64,000 nt of DNA from Brasenia schreberi (GCA_036023115.1 JAYKKT010000064.1:10066001-10130000), one strand, 5' to 3'; positions 48,440 to 60,310 are shown, numbered from the stretch's first letter. A program made the numbers and translations. Notes: generated by a model not told the origin, from the sequence alone.

Positions 48440-49335
48440 AAAACTTATTGGTTCCACGAGCACTATAGCCTCCACAATGTGGCAGATAGGCCCATTGTAT
48501 CTTGACAACCGCACCTACCTTTTAGAGGATAAACCAGAGCACCACCACTCGTGAAAACTTGTGCAAGAGGAATCTGTTGAGGCAATTGAGGGTCTATGCC
48601 CTGCCACAAGAGGAACTCTGTTTAAGCAATCGAGCATTGTAAAAAGCAACGCAATGTAGTTTCCGGTTGACAATGACACCTGAGGCAAGTAATATCAATG
48701 GAGTGAATGCGATTTTGCAGTCGGGCTCTTACCGGCACACCATCGTGTTGCAACTTTCATATCAAGATCCTCAGCTTGGATGGTACTCCCAGTTTCCAAA
48801 TTGTGCGTCAGATAAACTTCTGTCGTAATCATTGATATGCCAATGACTTATCAGCGTGCAATAAGCCAAACCCCGTACGATAATCCGAGGAAACCAAATA
48901 CTAGTTGGATGAGGAAGGCATCCATACAATACTGTCTTCATTCCCTGAAGGTTGAATCCGTGAGATGTTTGCTGCAACTTCTGCGGGAATTGAACGAATT
49001 CTTTCAACATTACCATTTATCATTAATTCACTAACCATTGAAGGAGCCTCCGACTGAAGTTGATTGTTTGTAATTTTGAACAGTAGAACTCCAGGAATCC
49101 ATGGATCCTAACAGACATGGATAGTGTTACCAACGTCCAATGATATTTTTGCTCTCCCGGCTGCTGTCCCCACCAAAATTGCATAAAAGTCCGATGGAGA
49201 TCATCAAGCTTGAGATAGGCCATCGAGTAAAGAGGTATAACCTCCACAACTGCTTTAATTAGGACTTCGCGCTCCACAGCCGATTACAAGGTATGCTTCC
49301 AGTGTTGTAGTTTCCCATTAACCTTATTCTTTATG
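48440..49335 (-). pseudogene. L1-type LINE remnant, RT C-terminus and zf-RVT
   Basis: On the minus strand from 49335: IKNKVNGKLQHWK, a stop, then VEREVLIKAVVEVIPLYSMA and FMQFWWGQQ, the thumb region after L1 reverse transcriptase. Further on lie VWMPSSSN and then WKLGVPSKLRILI (stop) KLQHDGVPVRARL with CLRC and CFLQC cysteine pairs, which is the zf-RVT domain. At least four stops and shifts. The upstream RT core and endonuclease are absent, so this is a 3' fragment. The element is unrelated to the RTE LINE at 8.3 kb. Confidence 0.85.
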
Positions 49336-49594
49336 TATGAAAAGATTTCTTGTTTTGAGCATTACATAAAAGTCCGCCAAGATATCAGCCTTGACGTCCA
49401 ATATGTTGAATAGAAATCAAGTCTGCGCAATGCTTTGATGAACTTGCTGGGGAGTATTGCTAATGCTACCAAAGAAAATGGTTGATTAGTTAATCAATTG
49501 ACGTTCAATATGTTGAACGTAAAGAGTCTGTGGAATGCCCTTTAAATGATTACAATGTCATACCGATGCTCTTCAAAATAAAATAGAATCATAG

Positions 49595-49715
49595 TTATTG
49601 CCAAAAATTGAAAAGGGAGTCAACCAGCCATTTTCAAGATTAACTATCCACTTTCTTGTACATGCACATGTAGGGAGGAAATGTTAGGAGGCATTATAAA
49701 AACTGATGATTTATA
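49595..49715 (+). repeat. Inverted extra piece of the LTR-N family
   Basis: TTATTGCCAAAAATTGAAAA through AATGTTAGGAGGCATTATAAAA matches, in opposite orientation, the start of the LTR at 49723-50998 (its minus-strand 5' end, 50890-50998). The two pieces form an inverted pair around the LTR. Probably a fragment of another family member. Confidence 0.75.
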
Positions 49716-49722
49716 AACCTCT

Positions 49723-50998
49723 TGTCGTTGAAATAGGCCACCTTGAAATAACACGAAGATCTTGCTGTTGCTAGAGAATTGGGTTTGGGGTATAACATTA
49801 AACACAGACGTGTTCTTCGAGGGGATCAGTCAAACTGGAATCCCTGGGAAATCGGATGGAGGATATCTCAGTAAAGATTGGTACTGAAAGAGGCTCTAAC
49901 GGCTTTTTGAAGCACTTCTCGAGCATCTTGGGCCTCTCCCAAAGCTTTCTCAAGTCAAGTTTTTATGGAGGTTCGCATTTGATTGGGGACAAAACCTTAG
50001 AAATGACCCACATTCAGGTAACATCGGAAGGAATTCGGGTCGGTTGCGGACTACTTAAGAGGGGTGCACAATTTTGGCCGTATCTCCTTCGATGCAGATC
50101 CAACTTATATAAATTTTGTTGCGTTGGAAACTAGACTTGTAGAGATATGTAACGACCAAAAATTGACTGTTTATATTTAGAATTGAATTTTTGGTGATTT
50201 TTTCAATCTTATCAAGATTCAATCGGCAACTTGACTATAGGCTTCCTTATAGGGTCGGCTTGTCTTTGCTATAACTCTCGTTCTAACTCCAATTCTCATG
50301 ATCTTGATTTCTTGGAAAGAGGTAGAGAGTACTTTTGGAGAATAAAAAATTGAACGGTTTTGGTAAGAACAAATGCGTTATGGCCTTTTCTGGGGAAGTT
50401 GTGCTCAACTGATAGAGATCTTGGATGGTTCTAATAAGGTCAAATTATTTTTCTTATATCTCGGTTGTTCAAACTCGGATTCAAGTGATTCTTGTTCTGT
50501 ATATAAATAGATGAGACAAGATTTTCATAAGTTTAAGAGTCAAGACAATCTACAACAACAACAACAACTAAGCCTTTTCCCATACTAGACGGGGTCGGCT
50601 AGTCAAGACAATCTACCTTAAAAAATTTAATGAATTTTTAACTTGAGAAAAGAATCTGATAAACTGATTGTTGTGAGGTTTGATCATGTAAAAAAGACGA
50701 AACTTACAAAGGGAAAGCAATGGAGAACCAACAAGATGATATATGATGATCGATGAATCTTCAATATGAGATGTCAATCCCTTTTATAATTGTTGGTGCA
50801 TCGATTCTAGATCCTTCTCCCTCCATTATAACTCAAAGGATAGTAGGTTTTAACTCATATTCTTGATGTTGGGAGGTAGGGCTAATTTGGTAGTTTTATA
50901 GTGCCTCCTAACATTTTTTGTGTGTGCTTCTAAGAGAAAGTAGACAATTACTCTTAGAAGTGGCTCCTTGAATCCTTTTTCAATTTTTGGCGATAACA
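49723..50998 (-). repeat. Family N copy 1, 3' LTR
   Basis: Minus orientation; starts TGTTATCGCCAAAAATTG at 50998 and ends TTTCAACGACA at 49723. It is broken by a 47-bp RTE tail insertion at 50554-50600. Shares with the 53.1-54.1 kb copy GGTTTGATxATG, ACAAAGGGAAAxCAATGGAGAA, TTCTCATGATxCTTGATTxCTTGG and CACCTTGAAAT-type blocks. Confidence 0.75.
50554..50600 (-). mobile_element. 47-bp RTE LINE tail insertion with perfect TSD
   Basis: ACA triplets, then CTAAGCCTTTTCCCATACTA and GACGGGGTCGGCT: the last 47 bp of the RTE 3' end. Bounded by an identical 16-bp TSD AGTCAAGACAATCTAC (50538-50553 and 50601-50616). An extreme 5' truncation made by target-primed reverse transcription. Confidence 0.92.
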
Positions 50999-50999
50999 A

Positions 51000-53080
51000 A
51001 TTGCTCTCCTATAAACTTTAGCTGAGATATTCATATTGAGGGTGAAGGTTGTATACACTAATGTAACGTCAAAAGTTAAATAAACATTCATTTATTAGAG
51101 CTAAGATTCTGGCATCAGTATTGTGATCCCTTTTTTTTTTTTACTCAACTAAGTATAAGGTTAGTCAATTATAACATCTTGAGTTACCATAAGACATTAA
51201 CTGTAACCAAAGAACAAGCCATGAGTCGGTTCGATAGGCTTTAGGGTTGGCCTCGATGTTGAGAAGGTAAGATCCACTAGATCTTCTCTTCTCAAAATGT
51301 CTACTTCATGTTAAGGAAATTCTTTAGTCACGATACGTTACTGTAAGGCAGGGTATCTAGTTGTAGAAAACTCAGCACTGCTTTTGTGCTAAACAACAGA
51401 TAATCGTAAACACTTCAATAGCAACCAAATGACTCTATATAACTGTAACAAATACCTCTATAATGACAATGTTATTCTTTTATCTGCTGCAGGATTCTTC
51501 TTGCTATTAAAAACTCTCACATCATCCAAAGTACATTAAAGAAAGACTGCTCTCTCTATGGCGTACATGGCAGGGGCGAATACTTATCTTACTCGCTTCA
51601 CGTGCGCTTACAATAAGGACTCAACGCCTTATAGTAAACCCGCTCCCCCAATGTAGGAAGTAGGGGAACCTTGTTACCGAAGTATCAGGTTGGTTCACTC
51701 ACCCAATGCTACTTCTTGGTGAGCATTTTGAATACTTAGATCTCCATGTGTTTGATTGTTGGAGTCATCCTTAGACAAGTGATTAGTGGCTTGTTGAGCT
51801 TCACCATAAACATTGCATGGTCATTGTCAAACATGTCGTTGTTATAGTCCTCCCAAGATACAACCTGATAAATTGCATCTTCTTGATCCATTGATGTCAT
51901 CATTGTTATCATGATCATCTTCAATAAATTGTATCTTATTGATCTGTCGATGCCATCATGAGTGTAGTTATCAAGAGCCCTCTCATATGCTGATGGTGAG
52001 GCCCCAATAGTCAACCGATAATAAAAACACTTCCCTCAGTAATTGTAAACTTGATTAGATGGATACATTAACATATTATCTATTTTATCACTATTGTATC
52101 CAATGACATATGCCTGGACTAGCTGTAATAACGTAATTATTGCTTGAGTCTTGACCGAGTTCATCAAATAAGATAGAACATCGACCAAGCCGCTTACTTG
52201 TTGGGCAAGCATTGATAGATGTAACACTCGAGACCATCATATGAGGCAATTTGCCCCGAGCAAGTAGGTATAGGCAACCAGCTACATAGTGGTTGCCTCC
52301 CAATTTAATTAGCTTGAATATCTTGCCGAATAGTGGAAGGCAGTCACTCTATAAGCCAATGAATCTAGATAGTAGCTCAAACCATTTTGTGAAATGATTG
52401 AGTATGGAATAGGTTGGTAATGACAACCATTGACTTGCACGACGATTGCTCCTTGAGCTGACTCAAGCAACCATCCCGATTGATAGCTTGCAGTGTGACG
52501 GCATGAAAATTGATTGATTCAGTGCTGTCAATGTTGCTTATATTGGTAAAAGTGGCAGGCTTGCCTGTTGATTGTAGGTCACCACGAATAATTGTTGGAA
52601 AACTAATGGGGACTCTTCACTATCATCGGCTTCCAATAAGGAACCTAATACTTTATTGATGGCTTATTCATAATCTCAGTCATTGATGACCGATTTTTGA
52701 TCGGCTATCTCTAAAAGATCGATGTCTTCATTTGTTTTTGAAAAATAGTCATGAGCCAATACAAAAATGTTGATAGATTCATCGATATCAATTTCTTCAT
52801 TATTTTTTACCGCTCCTTTATTAATACTTGATGTTATATTGGTAGCGAAACCAATAGTCGACTTTGTATCATCAACTATATCCAGGTCCACCGATTCAAC
52901 ATAAATTAAAAATCTTGGCAACTCGGTTGAAATGAAGCACTAGTCGAATAGATGGCTTCATTGGTTACAAACTCGTTGATTCTTCATCTGATGCATTTGA
53001 TGGCAAAGAATTCAATCTAACTTACACATAATCCGTTGTAGCCAATCCTTAAGGTCTCATTGGGTGTGCCAAGAAGGTGT
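51000..53080 (-). pseudogene. Family N copy 1 interior, unknown protein
   Basis: Minus-strand fragments, in order from 53000: a NEAIYSTSASFQPSC segment, VESVDLDIVDDTKSTIGF (52921-52676), HAVTLQAI/TASYQSGW, GAIVVQVNGCHYQPIPYSII near 52400, LSYYLDSLAYRVTA, and a terminal segment to about 51736 with EDAIYQVVSWEDYNNDMFDND. The same ordered blocks occur in copy 2 on the plus strand. I do not recognise the family. It is interrupted by stops and shifts. It could be a divergent gag-like protein or a captured host gene. Confidence 0.5.
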
Positions 53081-54130
53081 TGTCACCAAAATAGGCTACC
53101 TTGAAATGGCATGGAGATCACGTTGTTGTGAATGGATCGGGTGAGAGGCATGGCACATAATACAAATCTTTGTTCTCTTAAGTAAATTCGACTGAGCATA
53201 TCCCAGTAAGAACTTGTCATGACAGAGTATCTAGTGGCTTTTTGAAGTACTTCCCAAGCCTCCTAGAGCATTCCTTGAGTTTTCTCGATTTAGGTCTGAT
53301 TTTAGGTAAAAACCTCATAAACATCATGTGTTCAAGTCACCTTGAAGCTGGAATCAGGTTGGTCGAGGGTTGCTTGATAATGTCACAGTATTTTTATCGT
53401 ATCTTTCTTGATGTAGCTCTGATTGATGTTACTTTTGTGCAATATAAACTAGACTCACATGGCTATCCAATGAACTAAAAACTGGCTGTTTTGGATTAGA
53501 ATTTGATTTTTCCAACCTTATTAGGATTCAGTCAGTAACATGCTTACATGCTTGTTGATAGAATCGGCTTATCTTCACTATATTTTCATCGTCTACACTA
53601 ATTCTCATGATTCTTGATTCTTGGGAAATAGGGCAGAGAGACCTTTCCAAAGGATCAAGAATCAATTGATCCTCAATTGATCCTAGTAAAAATCAAATGA
53701 GTTATGGGGTTTTCTCGAAAAAGTGTGTTTGGCTGGCTGAGATCTCGATGCCTCTAATAAGGCCAGGTTGTTTCCCTTGTATCTCAGTTGTTCTAACTCA
53801 AATTTGAGTGATTATTGATTTGATGAAAAGTGTATGAAACAGACTCTCCAAACACGAATCATAAAAGTCTAACCTAAAATAAATTTTTGACAAATTTTGC
53901 AACACGGGACAGATTTTCAGTAAATTGATAGTCATGGTTTGATTATGAAGTTGAATATAGACCAAACTCACAAAGGGAAAACAATGGAGAATGGAAAATG
54001 ACATTTTATTAACTAAATGTAGAGGCTACACCTACCACTAAGGATCACAACTAAGCAATGTTGATATGTGACGATTGATGGATCTTCAAGGTGGACAATC
54101 ACCTTTTTATATTTGCACACTTGAGGGCAA
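53081..54130 (-). repeat. Family N copy 1, 5' LTR
   Basis: Minus orientation. The end GGTAGCCTATTTTGGTGACA at 53081 is clear; the start near 54130 is not, because the first 100-200 bp of the 3' LTR have no good match here. Diverged from the 3' LTR by perhaps a quarter of positions, so the element is old. Confidence 0.65.
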
Positions 54131-54369
54131 CAGTTCCTAAGAAAAGTTGGTTGGTTGGTTGGTTGTTAATCTTATGAAAAATGATTGCCTTCACCAACTA
54201 CCTACTCGGTTGGTTAACCTTATAGAATATCTAAGGGAGTAACTGTCAAGTATGAAGATATAGATGCGATCTTAGAACGCATTAGCAAAAAGTTTAAACA
54301 TGGGATGTACACGATTACTAATTGTTGTTGAGACAAAATGATATGAAAAGTATTGTCTAAAGAATTAAT

Positions 54370-55087
54370 AAGTACAAGATCTATAGCCATTGAAGCCATC
54401 AACCCAACTAGTGCTTTGTTTCAACCAAATTGTTAAACAACTTACATGGATTTAGTTAATGTTAAACCAACCGTTGATGGAATGATGGATTCCATATCAA
54501 AAGCTCATGGTGACGAACAATCCCTGATATGCCCTCCAAAGGATGGTGACATATATATAATGAATGAGCCTGCTATTACTTTTTATATAAGTAACCTCGA
54601 TGGATCTAAACCAACTAGTGGGCATGCCATCGCGCATCAAACTACCTGTTGGGATGCTTGCTTGAATCCACCTGCTTGAGGAGCAATTAACTTACAAGTC
54701 AATGGTGATTGTCTATACTATCATACTCTGAGGTCAATCATTGTATATGATGGTTCAACCTACTCGTTAGCTTATGGAGTGAACCTCTCCTACATGGATT
54801 TGACAAGATACCGAAGGCAACTAATTCAAGAGGTGACCGCTTCACAACATGTGGTTGGTCATCAATATCCACTTACCCAGGAGGCAACTCCATTATATAA
54901 TAGTCTCGTGAATTACTTGTGTCCCCCGATTGCCGCCCAACAAACTACCGGCTCGATCGATTGTCTATCCCACTCATTGAACTCGATTGAGGCTCGACCA
55001 TTATATCTCAAAACTCCTTGTTGGAGAGTGAAATTGGGTGATAAGCTCAATCATGTACATGGCTTCACTAGTAAAGAATTTTCTTAG
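54370..55087 (+). pseudogene. Family N copy 2, unknown conserved protein
   Basis: One reading frame, interrupted by a TAA near 54433 and a TGA at 54677: IEAINPTSALFQPNC, VKPTVDGMMDSISK, NEPAITFYISNLDGSKP, HAIAHQTTCWDACL, then GAINLQVNGDCLYYHTLRSI and STYSLAYGVN. Each block aligns with the minus-strand interior of copy 1 (for example GAIVVQVNGCHYQPIPYSII). Conservation of protein blocks between two diverged copies suggests past selection on a product. Function unknown; the frame is open to 55087, just before the copia insertion. Confidence 0.55.
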
Positions 55088-55099
55088 TGCAAAGCCAAC

Positions 55100-55401
55100 T
55101 GTTGAAGATTACCTAGAATCTGCTTTTGTAATTAAGGTTTATATAGTTATGCTTTTTTAATTAAGGTTTATATAGTTATCATTTTTAAAGGTACCTTTAA
55201 ATAAAGCCTCATTAATGGCACTTTAGTACTTAAGAGATTGTAATCTAGTATTTAAAGGGGAGAAACTCTTAACCGTGTACAGCAGAATATTATGAATTGA
55301 AAAAAGTGAATAGGGCGGCTGCAGGTATGGGCCGATTCCCCTCCATCTTCTTTGTTGTTTCTTGTGTAATCTTATGAATGGATGTGTGGAAATATCGATC
55401 A
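55100..55401 (+). repeat. Copia-2 5' LTR
   Basis: TGTTGAAGATT...ATATCGATCA, 302 bp. Contains an internal tandem duplication of about 28 bp (TAATTAAGGTTTATATAGTT twice, 55126-55185), also present in the 3' LTR and thus older than the insertion. Confidence 0.95.
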
Positions 55402-55414
55402 TGGTATCAGAGCC
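55402..55414 (+). other. Copia-2 primer binding site
   Basis: TGGTATCAGAGCC, the canonical initiator-Met-tRNA complement, starts at the base after the LTR. Confidence 0.92.
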
Positions 55415-56056
55415 TTCCTTGAGATCGTAGCAGCTAGCTGTTCCTGAAAAAGAATATAGCAGTAAGTAAATATTTTGTCTTCAATGTGCAAGTCTAGGAT
55501 AGACTTCATCCTTTATTTAAAATTTGTTTCAACGTGTAAGTCTAGGACAGACTGCATTATCTCTTTATAGTCCAAATAGACTTAGTATAGAGGTATTTGT
55601 GAAATTCACAAATTGCTATCGTCATTTGTTGACAGACGACAAAGTTTTTTTTTTCTGCATGTCAAGATCAAGCAGATCAGATTTTGTATTTGATATAGTT
55701 GTGGACAAAGATAACAAGAGGATTTCAGCCAACAGAATTTGTATTCAAAACTTATATTCCTGCACGTCAAGGTCAAGCTAATCAGTTTGTATAACGACAA
55801 CAAGAGGATTTCAAGGCATTTCTTAACGCAATAGAAGCGACTAAACAAGTCCTATTGAAGAACCACAACAGACTTAGTTGACAATCCCACTCGAAATCAA
55901 GTCAACCCTTGGTTAATAAGAACCTGCATATCAGAAAATAAAGGAATTATAGTGCAAGTTGCTAATTAAAGTAGAGTATATATATAAGACAGGAATAAAT
56001 CAATACAAGGAGAGTTGTGATCATCAACACAAGTGATCAAACAACAGTGAAATAAT
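55415..56056 (+). other. Copia-2 leader
   Basis: Non-coding leader with short internal duplications: GTGCAAGTCTAGGATAGACT and GTGTAAGTCTAGGACAGACT; also GTCAAGATCAAGCAGATCAG and GTCAAGGTCAAGCTAATCAG, each followed by ACAAGAGGATTTCA. Confidence 0.7.
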
Positions 56057-57060
56057 ATGGAAGGAAGATTGAAAGAGGAATCACTATCTGCTGCATATAG
56101 AAATGATCAAAAGCTGGAACCATTCCAAATCATAAATATCCGATTAGATGGAAGAAATTATAGAGAATGGGCTTGATCTATTGAACTTGTTCTACGATCC
56201 AAAGGAAAATCTTCAATCATTAGACAGAATCCACCCCTAAAGGGAAGTAGTACAGACTTTGAAAGATGATCTAAAGATGATGCTATTGTAAGCTCATGAC
56301 TAATTCAATCCATGAACCCTTCAATTAGTAAAACATTTATGTATATAGAATCAGCTGTTGAAATTTGGTCTGCAGTGGAAGAAGCTTACTCCAGACAGAA
56401 TAATATAGCCAAAGAATATGAGATTATTGAAAGGATAAGAAAATATCGCCAAGGGACCAGATCAGTAAGTGAATACTATAGAGAACTACGAGAACTTTGA
56501 AATGAACAAAGATACCTTATTGAAAATAAGTGCAGTCACTGTGTAAAAGAGAGAACTGTTGAAGGAGAAATTAGGAAAGTTTTCGATTTACTCTAGGGAG
56601 TCTCATCAGAATATGAATCCATCAAGCTAAATATCCTAAGCAAGGAAGAACTACGATCTCTTGAAACAATATATTCACTCATTCTAAGGGATCGAAAGAA
56701 TTTAGAAAAGGGCGAACATATATAGGCCGAGAGATCTACATTTATTAATAGAGGACATAGTAATTATCAGAGAGGCAGAGATTCGACCAGAGGTAGAGAA
56801 AGAGGTAGAAATCAAAATTATGATGATAAGAATAAGCTACAGTGCACTCATTATGGGAAAAGAAGACACACAAGGGAGTATTATTGGGAAATTATTGGAA
56901 AACCTATAGAATATAAAGATTATGGCAACCTATAGAATATAAAGATTATGGTATAAAACTCACAGAATATAAAGATTATGGCAGTCATATGGCAACTGTA
57001 TCGGATAAGAAAGTAGAAATGAGTCCTGCAAATGAAATGACAGAATTGAAGAAATAGATT
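56057..57060 (+). pseudogene. Copia-2 gag remnant with zinc knuckle
   Basis: Starts at an ATG (MEGRLKEESLSAAYRNDQKL). It continues through LDGRNYREWA and a stop (where Trp is expected), SISKTFMYIESAVEIWSAVE, YRELREL and a stop (Trp expected), and ends with the zinc knuckle CTHYGKRRHTREYYWEIIGK, in which the second and last Cys are Tyr. Several in-frame stops. Just after it a short direct repeat (CCTATAGAATATAAAGATTA) occurs three times. Confidence 0.85.
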
Positions 57061-57129
57061 GATGAAATTGGAACACGCCTACATGATCAACCTTTCACTT
57101 CTTCATCAAAGGCAGACTTAAGTCCTCCT

Positions 57130-57480
57130 ACGTCTTACAATATTAGTGGTAACTACTCTCTTAAAGATTCTACATTTTCTTCTGATTGGATAATAGATTC
57201 AAGGGCTACCGATCATATGGTAGGAAACAAATCTAATCTTATGCAGTATGAAATGACTTCAACTCCACAGTATGTGAAAGTAGCAAATGGTTCTTTAATT
57301 CCTATGAAAGAAAAAGGAGCAATTCAGAGAGATAATCTCAAACTTAATTCGGTGATATATATTTCGAAATTTCTAGTAAATCTACTTTCAGTAAGTTCCT
57401 TAGTTAGAGACAGCTACATTCTCTCCATATGGTTATGTTTTTCAGAATTTGAGGACAGAAAAAATCTTTGAACGTGGTGA
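57130..57480 (+). pseudogene. Copia-2 protease remnant
   Basis: DWIIDSRATDHMVGN is the aspartic protease site, with the D-S-G glycine replaced by Arg. It is followed by VKVANGSLIPMKEKGAI and LKLNSVIYISKFLVNLLSVS, the usual C-terminal half. The frame then shifts near 57430. Confidence 0.85.
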
Positions 57481-58402
57481 ATTACGCAATGAATTATACA
57501 TACTATCTGGAGATCAGATTTTAAAGCAGAAAAAAGCATTGACAGCTATTACTGCTGAAGAAGAAAAAAAAATTTGGCATAGTAGATTAGGACATTTGCT
57601 TGTTTCTAAAATAAGAGAGTTTGTCTCTTTTTCAATTCCTAGTGATGTGGTTATTCAATGTGATATATGTTAGAGGGCAAAACATCATAGAGCTACTTTT
57701 CCTAGTAGTGATTCAAGATCAATTATTCCTTTTGAGTTGATACATTCTGATGTTTGGAGACCATATGTAATACCTTCTTTGAAAAACTTTAAGTATTTCG
57801 TTACTTTTATTGATGATTTTTCCAGACTTACCTTTGTTTATCTCATGAAGTCCAAATCAGAAATATCCACAATTTTTTCTCTATTTCATAATTTTATTAA
57901 AACTCAGTTTGGTTATGCCATTAAAACTTTCAGATCTAATAATGGTGGAGAATTTTGTAATATTCAGTTGGAATCATGCCTTCAGTCTCATGGTATTATA
58001 CATCAGACATCGTGTGTTTACACCCCACAGCAGAATGGAGTGGCCTAATGAAAGAATCGACACATTTTGGAAATTGCTCGGACGTTACTTCTTGAACACA
58101 ATGTTCCAAAATATTTTTGGCCAGAAGCAGTTCTTAAAGCAGTATATATCATGAATAGAATTCCTATTGTGATCTTTGCAGAAAAGTCTCCATTCAAAGT
58201 GATTAAACCTGAGGATAATCCATTTCACCTCATTCCCAGAATATTTGGATGTGTTTGTTATGTGCATATTCATCAACAATTCAGAGACAAGCTTGATCCA
58301 AGGATGATAAAATGTATCTTTATTGGGTATTCTTATAAAAAAAAAAGGGATATATTTGTTATGATCCTAGTTCTCATAGAAAGTATGTTTCTATGGGTAT
58401 AA
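57481..58402 (+). pseudogene. Copia-2 integrase remnant, catalytic residues lost
   Basis: GAG pre-integrase and HHCC segment: IWHSRLGHLLVSKI ... CDIC, then TAG where Gln is usual. Core: IHSDVWRPYVIPSLKNFKYF (first Asp), FRSNNGGEFCN (the second catalytic Asp is Asn), QQNGVA followed by TAA TGA at 58046-58051, exactly where the catalytic Glu and the next Arg should be, and then KNRHILEIARTLLLEHNVPK in the same frame. The C-terminal part has FHLIPRIFGCVCYVHI and KCIFIGYS. Doubly dead by catalytic site. Confidence 0.9.
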
Positions 58403-59622
58403 CCTTCTTTGAAACTACTCCATACTACAGACATTCAAATGATGTGCCTAATTCTAGTATTGAAGAAACAATTCTACCAAGGAGTAGTACTAGTGAAGAA
58501 TTAGAGGAAGAAAATTCTTTTGCAAGAACAAATAAACCTACAGGAGAAAACAGAATGCAAGTATACAAAAAGGGGAAGAGAAATATATTTAGAGACAAAC
58601 AGATAGATATTATGAATCAAGGGGGAGAAATAGTATCTGATTCAAATGAAATCGTGAAAGAAAAAAATGATAAGGATTTAGACGACTCAGATGTTCCTAT
58701 AGCACTTAGAAAAGGGAAGAGATTATGTTGTAAGTATCCGATTTCTAAATTTATTTCCTATGATAGATTATTAGAAAGCTACTACAATTTTGTGTTAAAG
58801 GCTGAGATACATCAAATTTCGAAGAACTACTTTGAAGCATCAAAGAATAAGCAGTGGATTGAAGTTATGAAATCCAAACTTCAAGCACTGGAAAAGAATC
58901 AAACTTGGAAACTTTGTGATTTACCAAAAGACAGAAAAACAGTATCATGTAAGTGGGTATACACAATAAAATACAGAGCAGATGGCACATTGAAAAGATA
59001 TAAAGTAAGGCTAGTAGCTCGTGGATATAGTCAAGAATATGAGATAGACTATGAGGAAACATTTGCACCAGTAGCAAAGTTTACATCTATATGAGTCATT
59101 ATTAGTATTACAGCTCAAAGAAATTGGATAATGTGGCAACTTGATGTGAAAAATGCATTTCTACAGGGAGAGCTCAAGGAAGAAGTTTATATGGGGTTAC
59201 CACCTGGATATCCGAATCCTGAAAAGAAGGTATGCAGATTAAGAAAGGCTATCTATAGATTAAAACAATCTCCAAGAGCTTGGTTTGAGAAATTCAGCAG
59301 AAGTATTATAAATTTGAGATATTAAAAGAGTGTAAGTGATCATACTCTATTCTTTAAAAAGGGAGATAAATTAACACTACTATTGGTATATGTAGATAAT
59401 ATTATTGTAAAAGGGGATGACATTGAGGAAATCCAAAGATTAAAGAAAGAGCTTAATCAGTTATTTGATATTAAGGATCTTAGAATGTTACATTATTTTT
59501 TAGGCATTGAGGTAGCCTACTCGGATAAAGATATCTTTCTAAATAAAAAAAAAATACTTTGGATCTGCTGCAAGATGTCAAGATGGAAAATTGTAGACCT
59601 ACATATACTCCGATGGACGTAA
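58403..59622 (+). pseudogene. Copia-2 reverse transcriptase remnant
   Basis: Blocks: WIEVMKSKLQALEKNQTW, VSCKWVYTIKYRADGTLKRY, RLVARGYSQ, DYEETFAPVAKFTSI followed by a stop, MWQLDVKNAFLQGELKEEVY, KAIYRLKQSPRAWF. The catalytic box reads YVDN at about 59389 instead of YVDD. DLRMLHYFLGIEVAYS follows, then a frameshift near 59550. Confidence 0.9.
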
Positions 59623-60310
59623 ATCATAAGTTACTTATGGAAGATGGAGCTGAAAAAGTTGATGTAACTAGATATCAATAATTGGTTGGAAATTGATATA
59701 TTTAACCATCACACGTCCATACATTACTTATGCTGTAAGCATAGTAAGTCGGTTCATGCAATCACCATCAAAATATCATATGAATGCGGTGTTTAATATA
59801 TTATGATATCTGAAGACAACACCAGGATATGGGATTACATACAAAGTCAATGGTCACATTGACATTGAGATTTATACATATGCAGATTGGGCAAGTTCCA
59901 TAGAAGATAGAAAGTCAACCACAGGATATATAACATTGATTGGAGGTAATATAATATCATAAAAAAGTAAGAAACAATCTATTGTAGCTAGATAGACAAC
60001 TGAAGTAGAGTATAGAATAATAACATCAGGTATGTGTGAAGGAAAGTGGTTGCAGTCTTTATTAATGGAATTAGACTTATTTACAGGAAAACCTATACCT
60101 ATATTTTGTGACAGTAAAGTAGCGATACAAATAGCTTCAAATCCAGTATATCATGAGAGAATAAAATATATTGAGATAGATTGTCACTTTATATGGGACA
60201 GTGTATATGAAAAGAATTTCAGTTGGAACATGTGCAGTCGGGACATCAATGTGCAGATTTGTTGACCAAAGCAGTTAGTAGAAATCTACTTCAGAGATTG
60301 TACAGCAAGT
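59623..60310 (+). pseudogene. Copia-2 RNase H remnant
   Basis: TRPYITYAVSIVSRFMQSP-like segment (59700-59770), ADWASSIEDRKSTTGYITLI near 59885, and in the last part MELDLFTGKPIPIFCDSKVA, ASNPVYHERIKYIEIDCHFI. Stops and shifts separate the pieces. Confidence 0.85.

Larger units (their letters stand above)
49723..54130 (-). mobile_element. Non-autonomous LTR element, family N copy 1
   Basis: Two diverged direct copies of a 1.0-1.3 kb sequence flank a 2.1-kb interior. The LTR at 49723-50998 is preceded (minus orientation) by a polypurine-like TTATAGGAGAGCAATT, which makes it the 3' LTR; the one at 53081 to about 54130 is the 5' LTR. LTR termini read TGTTAT...GACA. The interior codes for no recognisable gag, protease, integrase or RT, only fragments of an unknown protein shared with copy 2. 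Superfamily is unclear. Confidence 0.7.
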
